Source: Nanobdellati archaeon (GTDB lineage Archaea; Nanobdellota; Nanobdellia; UBA10117). Taken from it: DNA of 7,903 nt. Made by a program: the position numbers and the translations under genes. Under the pieces are notes generated by a model. It did not search any database. It was not told the DNA's origin and saw only the letters and a list, made by a program, of their open reading frames with translations. Numbering within the stretch: position 1 is the first letter of the stretch; each line of letters opens with the position of its first letter. This document shows positions 1-6,015 of this stretch, piece after piece. Where the stretch lies: positions 1 through 7,903 of the forward strand of contig JAGVWH010000012.1 in assembly GCA_018304365.1 (NCBI GenBank), in the 5' to 3' direction.

Positions 1-426
1 AGTGCCGGCAATGTAAGTTTCGCATCTTTAGCATTAAATAATCAAGACCAATTGAATATTTCAAACGCATCTAACGTAACTCTAACTAATTCGGGCTCTA
101 TAACTTTGAACGGAAAGATAAACATTGTAAATGGATTATTGTTTAATGCCAGTTACAATAATACTATATTCAGTGTAAATGGTTCGAACATACTTATTTC
201 AGACGTTGCAACTATTCCGGCCCCCTCCCCTGCAAATACAACTGGAAATGTCAACATAAGCACTATAAGCAGATTCTTAAATATAACAAATTTAACTACT
301 GCATCTATAATAGATTTGAATTTCACTTACAATTTAACGAGTGTATCCGCTCTAAATGAAACTAACTTATCTATACAAAAGTATAATGACTCAGACAGCA
401 GATGGCACAATTTAAGCAAACTTTAA
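1..426 (+). CDS. Sequon-rich surface/adhesin-like protein, C-terminal fragment (5' end outside window)
   Basis: The frame is open from the first base, so this is the last 141 residues of a longer protein; the TTG at 52 is an internal Leu, not a start. The sequence is Asn/Ser/Thr-rich and looks like alternating beta strands, with short repeats of the Asn-x-Ser/Thr type. By hand I count 17 N-glycosylation sequons among 26 Asn, a density typical of heavily glycosylated archaeal surface or S-layer-like proteins. Near the end the pattern LSIQKYNDSDSRWHNL resembles the 'tyrosine-Asn...Trp-x-x-Leu' close found in many archaeal surface beta modules, but the frame stops just after it. There is no C-terminal membrane anchor in this frame. 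It overlaps the next frame by 25 nt and may originally have been continuous with it (see findings). Surface location is inferred from composition; the specific function is unknown. Confidence 0.75.
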   Translation, partial: SAGNVSFASLALNNQDQLNISNASNVTLTNSGSITLNGKINIVNGLLFNASYNNTIFSVNGSNILISDVATIPAPSPANTTGNVNISTISRFLNITNLTTASIIDLNFTYNLTSVSALNETNLSIQKYNDSDSRWHNLSKL

Positions 427-1187
427 CTTTAACTAATAATGAAAATTCTCCAATAGAAGTAAATGTAGAAGGAAACCTTCCTAACGTGCACGTATCAGTT
501 GCAACAAGCGCTCCAAATATAATATTTGATAGCTCTAATATAGCTGAGGCTCAAATAATAACATTACAGCCAAGTGAAAAAATAACTATGGAAGTAACAT
601 TCCTAGGAGAAACCAAAGGTACATTTACCGGAAAGCTAATAATAACTTGGAATGTTGTCGATAACCTAGCCAGAAGTTCTACTGAAATTCCGGTAATACT
701 GGAAATAGAATCTTTCAAAAGAGTAATAGATATAGCTCTAAACATTCCGTCTGTATTCAAGAACATATTGAAGTCTGGAACATTAACTTATCAGGTAAAT
801 TTGATAAACAGCGGCGATTATGCCGAAGCACAAGATATTACTGTAAATTATTTCATAAAAGACTTTTCTGGAAAGAAATATTACGAAGATAGTGAAATAG
901 TATCAATAACTCGACAAAAAGTTCTTATCAAATCAATCAAACTGCCAGAATTAACTCCTGGTACTTACGTCTTAATTGCTGAACTCACTCATAATGGAGA
1001 ATTTGCAACTGCTAGCAGCACTTTCAACATATTGGGAGATATAAAGTCATTACTGAAAGAAGAGTCATTCATTAAAACTGTTATCGCAATCTCGCTATTA
1101 TTCGCAATATCTCTATTAGCTCTTCATATGTTTAAACTGCGCAGTAGGAAACAACAATTAAAACTACCGAGGAGGTTATTCAAATAA
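402..1187 (+). CDS. Membrane-anchored beta-sandwich protein lacking a signal peptide; possible frameshifted 3' part of the upstream gene
   Basis: The 261-residue product has two predicted Ig/NEW3-like beta-sandwich modules (about residues 4-102 and 105-210; GTFTGKL near 73-79 and LTPGTYVL near 184-191 are typical edge motifs). One membrane helix follows at about 224-243, then a short basic tail (RSRKQQLKLPRR). It is a clear paralogue of the next gene, sharing the order GxYTGKL-like strand, ILEIES/IELES, TPGTYVL/IAGTYVL, membrane helix. Compared with that paralogue it lacks about 40 N-terminal residues: the whole signal peptide and the first strand. Without a signal the ectodomain could not be exported in the usual way. 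The ATG at 402 has no SD and lies inside the preceding frame; the in-frame stop upstream is at 387-389. Either it is the 3' half of one gene broken near 390-426, or a separate gene with an atypical start. It contains no N-x-S/T sequons. Confidence 0.6.
   Translation: MAQFKQTLTLTNNENSPIEVNVEGNLPNVHVSVATSAPNIIFDSSNIAEAQIITLQPSEKITMEVTFLGETKGTFTGKLIITWNVVDNLARSSTEIPVILEIESFKRVIDIALNIPSVFKNILKSGTLTYQVNLINSGDYAEAQDITVNYFIKDFSGKKYYEDSEIVSITRQKVLIKSIKLPELTPGTYVLIAELTHNGEFATASSTFNILGDIKSLLKEESFIKTVIAISLLFAISLLALHMFKLRSRKQQLKLPRRLFK
1169..1176 (+). promoter_or_regulatory. Strong Shine-Dalgarno-like site GAGGAGGT ahead of the gene at 1192
   Basis: GAGGAGGT is a near-perfect match to the 16S anti-SD complement. 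It lies inside the last codons of the preceding gene, 15 nt before the ATG at 1192. That spacing is longer than usual, but no alternative in-frame start lies between. It suggests translation of 1192-2928 as an internal gene of a polycistronic mRNA. Confidence 0.55.
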
Positions 1188-1191
1188 TCAT

Positions 1192-2928
1192 ATGGAAAAT
1201 AAGAGGTTGCTAATTGTAATTATAGCCTTGGCATTAATCCTTAGCCCCGCTTATGCAGTAAATTTTGAAACAGATCAATTCCTAATAAAGAATTTAATCA
1301 AAACAGGAGAAACAAGCACTATTTCCGTACGAATTACAAATACAGATGTAAATGCTGGAGAATTTGCTCTTTCTTTAGTCGGCGGAGGTGGCTTAATTGA
1401 TGTAACAGAACAAAAATTCTCTTTAGATTCAGGAGAAACTAATTCTGTTGATTTGCGTTTCAGGTCAGCAATACCTGGTAAATCTGCTTTCTCTCCAGGC
1501 ATATATACTGGCAAATTAAATATTGTTTCGGATGACAAAAGAGCTGTTATTCCAATAATAATAGAATTGGAAAGCTATAATGTTTTATTCGACAGCAATC
1601 TTTACGTCGATCCGCAATACAAAGAACTCTCGCCTCGTTCTAATTTAATAGTCGACGTAAGAGTATTCAATTTGAAAAGCAGGGAAACAGAGCAAGTTGA
1701 ATTAAAATACACTATCAAAGATATGAGTGATAAAATAATTCTTACTGAAGTTGAAACAGCGAGCGTTGACTCTACGACTTCATTAACAAAGTCCTTCAAC
1801 CTTCCAGGCGGACTCATAGCAGGAACATATGTCTTAGGAGTTGAAACAAAATCCAGTAATTCTGTAGGAATATCAACTTACATATTTGAAGTAACAGGAA
1901 TATTTGGAGCGATAAATAGCATAGAATCATTGCTTCAGAAATATTTCTTTAGCATCGCAATCGGAATTGCTGTATTAATATTACTCTTAACTGCTTATGG
2001 ATTAAGACATACTAACATTGGATTAAATGTTAAACACGAAAAAGCAAGACTGGTACAGAAACAAAAAATCTTAACAGAATTAAGAGAACATTTAGGTAGT
2101 TCTAGCATAAGTAAAAAAGAGAAAAATAAACTCGTAGGAGAAATAAATTATGCAGAAAACGCTCTATTGAACGATTTCAATACGCTAAATAAATACAAAG
2201 ATGAGTTGGATGAAGAAAAAAATCTAAAAGATAAATTTGATAATTTGAAACGAATTCATCAAACATCAAAAGTTGGTAAATCAAGTAAGCAAGATGAAGA
2301 AAAACATCTCAAAGATTTAGGAAAATTAAAAGATGGTCAAATAAGAGATTTCAAAGAAAAGGAACATACGCTTATAGCTCTTGAACATAGGCTCAAAGCT
2401 ATGAAGAATAATCAAAAAGCAAATCTCGAAAGTACAATAAGACGACATAAACACAATAAAGATAGACACAGCAGAGCGATTGTACAAGATGCGCAAAAGA
2501 AATTAAGGCAAATAAACCACTATTATGATGGCAAAGAAGCTGATAGAAAAGCTCTGCTCAATCATTTACGGAAGAAGCACTCAGTAATTTTACGTCACGT
2601 AAATGTTGAAAAAAGCAAAGTTAGAAAGAGCTGGTGGCAATCTTATTTGGAAAGCAGAAAAGAAGCTCAAGCAAAAGCGCTTGCATTGGCAAAAGAAAGA
2701 GCACGACATAAAGAACATCTGAAAAAAACACAGCAAAAAGCTAATGCAAAGAAAAATAAGAAAAGCTTCTGGAGTAATTTATTTAAGAAGAAACATACCG
2801 ATAGGCACAAAGTTGGGAAGAAGCACATCAAACATAATAAAATCAGGAAAAATAAACTATTGCATAGGATTGTTAAGCATAAACTAAAACATAAACGAAA
2901 TAAACATAAACACCACAGAAAGAAATAA
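1192..2928 (+). CDS. Single-pass surface protein with a long coiled-coil, Lys/His-rich cytoplasmic tail
   Basis: The 578-residue protein opens with a good Sec signal peptide (basic MENKR, hydrophobic 6-17, A-Y-A cleavage site at 20-22). Two beta-sandwich modules follow (about 23-126 and 129-236) that match those of the upstream gene. A membrane helix spans about 251-270. By signal peptide and positive-inside rule, residues 271-578 are cytoplasmic. That part is charged and helical: about 280-350 has heptad-like Leu/Ile spacing (coiled coil), 360-520 is Lys/Glu/Arg/His/Gln-rich, and the last 48 residues hold about 23 Lys/Arg and 10 His with a single Asp. It probably sits in an operon with 402-1187, with an SD inside that gene. 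The tail could bind nucleic acid, ribosomes, acidic lipid or metal ions; none of these is shown. I recognise no named family. The ectodomain has no N-glycosylation sequons. Confidence 0.85.
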   Translation: MENKRLLIVIIALALILSPAYAVNFETDQFLIKNLIKTGETSTISVRITNTDVNAGEFALSLVGGGGLIDVTEQKFSLDSGETNSVDLRFRSAIPGKSAFSPGIYTGKLNIVSDDKRAVIPIIIELESYNVLFDSNLYVDPQYKELSPRSNLIVDVRVFNLKSRETEQVELKYTIKDMSDKIILTEVETASVDSTTSLTKSFNLPGGLIAGTYVLGVETKSSNSVGISTYIFEVTGIFGAINSIESLLQKYFFSIAIGIAVLILLLTAYGLRHTNIGLNVKHEKARLVQKQKILTELREHLGSSSISKKEKNKLVGEINYAENALLNDFNTLNKYKDELDEEKNLKDKFDNLKRIHQTSKVGKSSKQDEEKHLKDLGKLKDGQIRDFKEKEHTLIALEHRLKAMKNNQKANLESTIRRHKHNKDRHSRAIVQDAQKKLRQINHYYDGKEADRKALLNHLRKKHSVILRHVNVEKSKVRKSWWQSYLESRKEAQAKALALAKERARHKEHLKKTQQKANAKKNKKSFWSNLFKKKHTDRHKVGKKHIKHNKIRKNKLLHRIVKHKLKHKRNKHKHHRKK

Positions 2929-3202
2929 AACTAATTGCCGAATTTCTTATATTCTGTTTCAAATCTGCTGTCAATAGTCCAGAAACCATACCAATTCCGA
3001 GCAATATTAGTACTAACTCCTGCTGCATCTGTAATACAGGCATAACGAAAAGCCCAAGAAACATAGCTGCTCCTGGAGCGGTCAAATTAATTATTTTATT
3101 TCTGAACTTATCCACTTCTTCTAGTGCCAACTGATAAATGAGTTGCCCAATCAAAAAGCTAGCAGATACCATCAAACCGACAACTATTTCGGGAAATCCC
3201 AT
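2873..3202 (-). CDS. Small multi-pass membrane protein, unknown function
   Basis: The 109-residue product is strongly hydrophobic, with probable helices at about 5-27, 39-57, 62-79 and 88-108. Charged loops (EEVDKFRNK at 28-36, DLKQNIRN at 80-87) separate the first two and last two helices. It fills the otherwise empty 2929-3202 interval. It starts at an ATG lying about 26 nt from a TATA-like box shared with the divergent gene at 3254, with no SD, which suits a leaderless transcript. Its last 18 or so codons run antisense to the Lys/His codons of the neighbouring gene (56 nt tail-to-tail overlap), so the final helix (GVYVYFVYVLVYA) is built from the complement of a polycationic tail. I do not recognise the family. 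The case for a real gene rests on promoter position, hydrophobic periodicity and lack of any competing frame; homology is not tested. Confidence 0.6.
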   Translation of the reverse strand: MGFPEIVVGLMVSASFLIGQLIYQLALEEVDKFRNKIINLTAPGAAMFLGLFVMPVLQMQQELVLILLGIGMVSGLLTADLKQNIRNSAISFISFCGVYVYFVYVLVYA

Positions 3203-3223
3203 AAAATTTCATCTTCATAAAGA

Positions 3224-3239
3224 CTTTTAAAGTTTATAT
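3224..3239. promoter_or_regulatory. Bidirectional TATA-like promoter between divergent genes
   Basis: The 51 bp gap holds CTTTTAAAG (3224-3232), nearly self-complementary and so readable on both strands, followed by TTTATAT (3233-3239). The centre of the first box (3228) is 26 nt from the ATG at 3254 (+) and 26 nt from the ATG at 3202 (-). That is the usual archaeal TATA-to-transcription-start distance, so both transcripts may be leaderless or nearly so. No SD precedes either start. Inference from spacing only. Confidence 0.5.
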
Positions 3240-3253
3240 CTACGAATTTACAA

Positions 3254-3427
3254 ATGGTAGTAATAGATGTTAGCTTAAGTTCATTGTTCTTTTTTATGCT
3301 CGGATTTTTTGCAGCTGTTGCAATGATAGTTTTACTTGCTATAGTATGGGTTTTATTCCCAAAGCTTTCAGAAGCAAAAAGATTTTTTGACTTTTGGCGT
3401 AAAATAAAAGATAATAAGAAGGTCTAA
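3254..3427 (+). CDS. 57-residue single-helix membrane microprotein coupled to the cis-prenyltransferase
   Basis: This short frame begins at ATG 3254 (MVVIDVSLSSLFFF) and has one long membrane helix at about 10-35, ending LLAIVWVLFP. A basic, aromatic, probably amphipathic C-terminal segment follows (KLSEAKRFFDFWRKIKDNKK). Its TAA shares one base with the ATG of the prenyltransferase gene (TAATG at 3425-3429), the classic layout for translational coupling. A TATA-like box is centred 26 nt upstream and there is no SD, suggesting a leaderless start for the operon. A role as membrane anchor or partner for the soluble prenyltransferase is an attractive inference, not shown. The helix-then-amphipathic layout superficially recalls TatA, but the helix is too long and the usual Glu and FG hinge are missing. 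Confidence 0.7.
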   Translation: MVVIDVSLSSLFFFMLGFFAAVAMIVLLAIVWVLFPKLSEAKRFFDFWRKIKDNKKV

Positions 3428-4143
3428 TGGTAAAAGATGATCTCGAAATACCAAAACATATCGGAATAATTTGTGATGGAAATAGAAGATTTGCGCATAC
3501 ATTAGGCGAGGTTGTCTGGTTCGGACACGAACAAGGTGCTAAGAAAATTGAAGAAGTTCTTGGCTGGTGTAAAGAATTAGGAATAAATTCATTAACATTA
3601 TGGTTATTTTCAACTGAAAATTTTTCAAGAACCAAAGAAGAAATAGAAACAATATTTAAAATTGGAGAAAACTTTGGAAAGAGATTTTTAGAAGACAAAC
3701 AAATATATGAAAATCAAATAAAATTCAAATTCATAGGAGATTTATCGCTATTTCCAGAAAATATACAAAATCTAATAAAACAAATGGAAGAAAAAACCAA
3801 AGAACATACTAAATTTAATTTTAATATAGCTGCCGGCTATGGCGGCAAACAGGAAATTATAGACGCTGCAAAATTAATTGCTAAAAAAATAGAGCTTGGA
3901 GAATTAAAATCAGAGCACATAACGAAAGAGCTGTTCGAAGCGCATATGTATTCCGCAGCAGTTCCTGAAGTAGATTTAGTAATAAGAACTTCGGGCGAAT
4001 TAAGAACGTCTGGATTTTTAATGTGGAAAACAGATTATGCCGAATATTTTTTTAGTGAAAAATACTGGCCAGAATTTACAAAAGAAGATTTCGTAAGAGC
4101 TATAATGTCATATTCTGCTAGAAAAAGACGCTATGGGAAATAA
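3427..4143 (+). CDS. uppS: cis-Prenyltransferase (UppS / polyprenyl diphosphate synthase family)
   Basis: The 238-residue enzyme condenses isopentenyl diphosphate with an allylic diphosphate to make the long Z-polyprenyl chain that becomes the lipid carrier for glycan assembly. Conserved blocks are all present: HIGIICDGNRRFA (catalytic Mg/diphosphate-binding D17), FGHEQGAKK (H34), FSTENF (S62, E64, N65), NIAAGYGG (133-140), DLVIRTSGELRTSGFLMW (R187, R193, S195 for IPP diphosphate binding) and YAEYFF (E206, metal). Length matches the family. DGNRRFA is the archaeal form of the bacterial DGNGRWA. The usual SNFL is SGFL here, a mild departure. The start is fixed by the TAATG overlap with the microprotein gene and a weak GAAGGT at 3418-3423. 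The stop abuts the convergent gene at 4144. In archaea the product is expected to be a dolichol-type precursor; chain length cannot be read from sequence. Confidence 0.95.
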   Translation: MVKDDLEIPKHIGIICDGNRRFAHTLGEVVWFGHEQGAKKIEEVLGWCKELGINSLTLWLFSTENFSRTKEEIETIFKIGENFGKRFLEDKQIYENQIKFKFIGDLSLFPENIQNLIKQMEEKTKEHTKFNFNIAAGYGGKQEIIDAAKLIAKKIELGELKSEHITKELFEAHMYSAAVPEVDLVIRTSGELRTSGFLMWKTDYAEYFFSEKYWPEFTKEDFVRAIMSYSARKRRYGK

Positions 4144-4374
4144 TTAAGCTGCGGATATAAGCGTAGAAGTCTTTTCGACGCCGTCTACTCGTCTAACTTT
4201 GCTTAAAAGAAATTCGTTTAAATCGGCTATCTCTTTCACTTTTATCTTTGCAAGTATATCATATTCACCATAAAGAATTTCAGCATCAACTATTTCTTTA
4301 TAATGTTTAAGTTCTGAAACAACACTTTTCTCTGTGCCAGATTTAGCAATTATAAGAACATAGGCTATTATCAT
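4144..4374 (-). CDS. Stand-alone Lrp/AsnC ligand-binding (RAM) domain protein
   Basis: The roughly 76-residue protein is a single alpha-beta RAM/AsnC_trans_reg domain. It has an N-terminal strand MIIAYVLIIAKSG, the family hallmark GEYDI in the middle, and the closing pattern VRRVDGVEKTSTLI. It has no helix-turn-helix, so it is not itself a DNA-binding Lrp. Such domains form dimers and higher rings that bind amino acids or other small ligands, and may modify full-length Lrp proteins or other partners. An in-frame ATG lies 15 nt upstream at 4389 (adding MALKA). I prefer 4374 because homologues begin right at this first strand and because TATA-like TTTAATAA (minus strand, about 4395-4403) is then about 25 nt away. 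Its stop codon touches that of uppS. It diverges from the P-loop/TGS gene. Confidence 0.85.
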   Translation of the reverse strand: MIIAYVLIIAKSGTEKSVVSELKHYKEIVDAEILYGEYDILAKIKVKEIADLNEFLLSKVRRVDGVEKTSTLISAA

Positions 4375-4394
4375 AGCTTTCAGAGCCATGTTAA

Positions 4395-4413
4395 ATTATT
4401 AAATCTTTTTAAG
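4395..4413. promoter_or_regulatory. Divergent promoter region between RAM gene and P-loop/TGS gene
   Basis: CTTTTTAAG at 4405-4413 is centred 26 nt before the ATG at 4435 (+), fitting a leaderless transcript. On the minus strand TTTAATAA (about 4395-4403) is centred about 25 nt before the preferred RAM start at 4374. The two boxes are adjacent, so factor binding for one gene could hinder the other. Based on motif and spacing alone. Confidence 0.45.
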
Positions 4414-4434
4414 TCCAAATAGCGCAATAAACTT

Positions 4435-5331
4435 ATGCCAACTAACGTAAGTTATGAATATGTAAATGCTGAAGCTGAGTATTTAAACGCAAAAACGTCG
4501 GCTGAAAAAATAAAAGCTTTGAATAAAATGCTTACTACAGTTCCAAAACACAAGGGAACTGAAAAGCTAAGAAATCAGTTAAAAAAACGCCTTGCAGTTC
4601 TGAAGAAAGATAGCGAAAGTTCAAAGAAAGCAGGCAGTAAATCTTTAATCATCGTTAGAGAAGGAGCATCGCAAGTTGTTTTTATAGGCCTTCCAAATTC
4701 CGGCAAATCTACTGTTCTTCAGCATCTATCAAAAGATAAAGTCAGAATAGAAGAATATGAATTTACAACAAATGAGCCCGAAATCCGTATGATGAAATTT
4801 GAAAATATCTGGCTGCAGGGAATAGAAATTCCTGCTATTTACGAAGGTTTTTCAGAATCTAATAGACAATATGCTGCATTCATAAGAGACGCAGATTTTA
4901 TATGTGTAGTTTTAAATGGAGCAAAAAATCCGCAGCAAGAGCTTAAATTAATAGAAAATGAAATGAAAAAAGCGGATGTGGAATTAACTAAAAACAATGC
5001 TGCTATAATCTATACACGGCAAGTTACGAAATTAAATATAACTTATCCACAATTATTTTACCTTGATGATGAAAAAATACTGGCGACTATCTGGTCAAAA
5101 GCAAATAAAATACGAGTGCAAACTAAAACCAGAGGTAAAATTGCTCCTAAACCAATAATTATTAGAAAAGACTCGACCGTCAAAGATTTAACAGAAAAAA
5201 TTCATAGAGATTTCCTGCTAAAGTTCAAATATGCTAAAGTGTGGGGTTTAAGTGCTAAATTCCCTGGTATGCAAGTCGGCATAAGTCATATTCTAAAAGA
5301 CGGCGACATAGTAGAAATATTCACAAAATAA
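4435..5331 (+). CDS. DRG/Obg-like P-loop protein with TGS domain and degenerate GTPase motifs
   Basis: The 298-residue protein has three parts. The first is a helical N-terminus (1-60) with the TVPKHKGTEKLRNQLKKRL stretch (35-53) typical of an archaeal TGS-GTPase family. The second is a G domain (about 78-235) with an intact P-loop GLPNSGKS (85-92) and switch-I-like YEFTTNEP (108-115). The third is a C-terminal TGS domain (about 238-298) with KVWGLSAKFPG and HILKDGDIVEI. Family members of the DRG/Rbg type act on ribosomes or translation factors in the cytoplasm. Oddities: the G3 motif DxPG reads EIPA (131-134), and no NKxD (G4) is found where it is expected (IIYTRQVTK, 191-199). Nucleotide binding is plausible, but guanine specificity and hydrolysis are doubtful. 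The protein is shorter than canonical DRGs (about 365) and lacks their S5D2-like insertion. The start agrees with the typical MPxN... N-terminus and a TATA-like box 26 nt upstream. Confidence 0.88.
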   Translation: MPTNVSYEYVNAEAEYLNAKTSAEKIKALNKMLTTVPKHKGTEKLRNQLKKRLAVLKKDSESSKKAGSKSLIIVREGASQVVFIGLPNSGKSTVLQHLSKDKVRIEEYEFTTNEPEIRMMKFENIWLQGIEIPAIYEGFSESNRQYAAFIRDADFICVVLNGAKNPQQELKLIENEMKKADVELTKNNAAIIYTRQVTKLNITYPQLFYLDDEKILATIWSKANKIRVQTKTRGKIAPKPIIIRKDSTVKDLTEKIHRDFLLKFKYAKVWGLSAKFPGMQVGISHILKDGDIVEIFTK

Positions 5332-5336
5332 ATATA
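5328..5336 (+). promoter_or_regulatory. TATA-like box for hjc overlapping the previous stop codon
   Basis: ATAAATATA spans the TAA stop of the P-loop/TGS gene and is centred about 25 nt before the ATG at 5358. No SD precedes that ATG, so hjc probably has its own, leaderless transcript rather than depending on read-through. Confidence 0.4.
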
Positions 5337-5357
5337 CCCTTGTAACATAAAATTACT

Positions 5358-5735
5358 ATGAAACAAAAGGGCTCGGCTGCAGAACGTGAATTAGTAACTA
5401 TGATGTGGGGCGCTAACTTTGGGGCAATTAGAGCTGCCGGTTCTGGAGTTCAGAGATTTTATTCTCCTGATGTTTTGGCATCAAATGGCTCCAGAATTAT
5501 GGCTGTAGAATGCAAATCAACAAAATACAAACAGCAATATTTCGAGCACGAACAAGTCAGACAGCTTCAGGAATTTGCAAAAATATTCAATGCGGAAGCT
5601 TGGCTCGCAGTCAAATTCTCAACTGAATGGAAATTCTTTAAGCCGGAAGATTTGAAAAAAACAAAAAATAATTTAGTAGTAAAGCATAACAGCGAAGACG
5701 CAAAAACGTTTTCAGATGCTACTAAGGGCTGTTAA
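5358..5735 (+). CDS. hjc: Archaeal Holliday junction resolvase Hjc
   Basis: The 125-residue nuclease cuts four-way DNA junctions as a homodimer during recombination and repair. The family signature is complete: KGSAAERELV with catalytic E9, RAAGSG (25-30), SPDVLA with metal-binding D38, and the AVECKS block with E51 and K53 (PD-(D/E)xK fold). The helix with YFEHEQVRQLQEFAKIF and the strand AWLAVKF that follow are also typical. Length is normal for Hjc. A TATA-like box lies about 25 nt upstream. The last 14 nt overlap the convergent membrane-protein gene. The C-terminal 20 or so residues are weakly conserved in type and polar. Confidence 0.95.
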   Translation: MKQKGSAAERELVTMMWGANFGAIRAAGSGVQRFYSPDVLASNGSRIMAVECKSTKYKQQYFEHEQVRQLQEFAKIFNAEAWLAVKFSTEWKFFKPEDLKKTKNNLVVKHNSEDAKTFSDATKGC

Positions 5736-6015
5736 ATCTTACTTTATAGCGCTTAAGTTCCTTGTATTCTTTATGAAATCCTTTCGTTCCAAGAGTAACC
5801 AAGAAAACAAATAAAACAGATCCTACTATAACTGGCAGCATAACTAATAAACTATAAACTTCAAATTTTGTTCCTCGAGTAAAGCTCCAAGCCACATATG
5901 ACAAATAAGTAAATACAACGATTAATATTAAACTAACAGCCATGACGATTGTTCTTGTCTTCTCTGCTATTACTGGTTCAAACTGCAGCGATATGGGCTT
6001 CTGGATATAGTCCAT
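5722..6015 (-). CDS. Small two-helix membrane protein downstream of the AI-2E family gene
   Basis: The 97-residue product has a soluble N-terminus (MDYIQKPISL...), two probable membrane helices (about 22-43 and 53-75) and a basic C-terminal tail (HKEYKELKRYKVR). Both ends are expected on the cytoplasmic side. It starts directly after the stop of the AI-2E family gene (TAA then ATG, no gap) and has a good SD (GGAGAG, 8 nt before the start), so it is the second gene of a two-gene operon. A role as partner of that transporter is suggested only by position. I do not recognise the family. Its 3' end overlaps hjc by 14 nt. Confidence 0.75.
   Translation of the reverse strand: MDYIQKPISLQFEPVIAEKTRTIVMAVSLILIVVFTYLSYVAWSFTRGTKFEVYSLLVMLPVIVGSVLFVFLVTLGTKGFHKEYKELKRYKVRFNSP

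Noticed and set aside
402..426. Programmed -1 frameshift site
   Set aside because: No canonical X-XXY-YYZ slippery heptamer or strong downstream stem is visible, so I do not claim a programmed event and only report the frame break.
551..1817. Open minus-strand frames at 551-766, 1275-1538 and 1602-1817
   Set aside because: They lie wholly antisense to clear coding sequence and have no promoter, SD or domain-like content.
3254..3427. TatA-like protein translocase subunit
   Set aside because: Helix followed by amphipathic basic segment and 'LFPKL' recall TatA, but the helix is about 25 residues rather than about 15, and the N-terminal Glu and FG hinge are absent.
3339..3698. Minus-strand open frame antisense to uppS and the microprotein
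   Set aside because: The opposite strand carries a well-conserved enzyme, and this frame shows no domain-like pattern.
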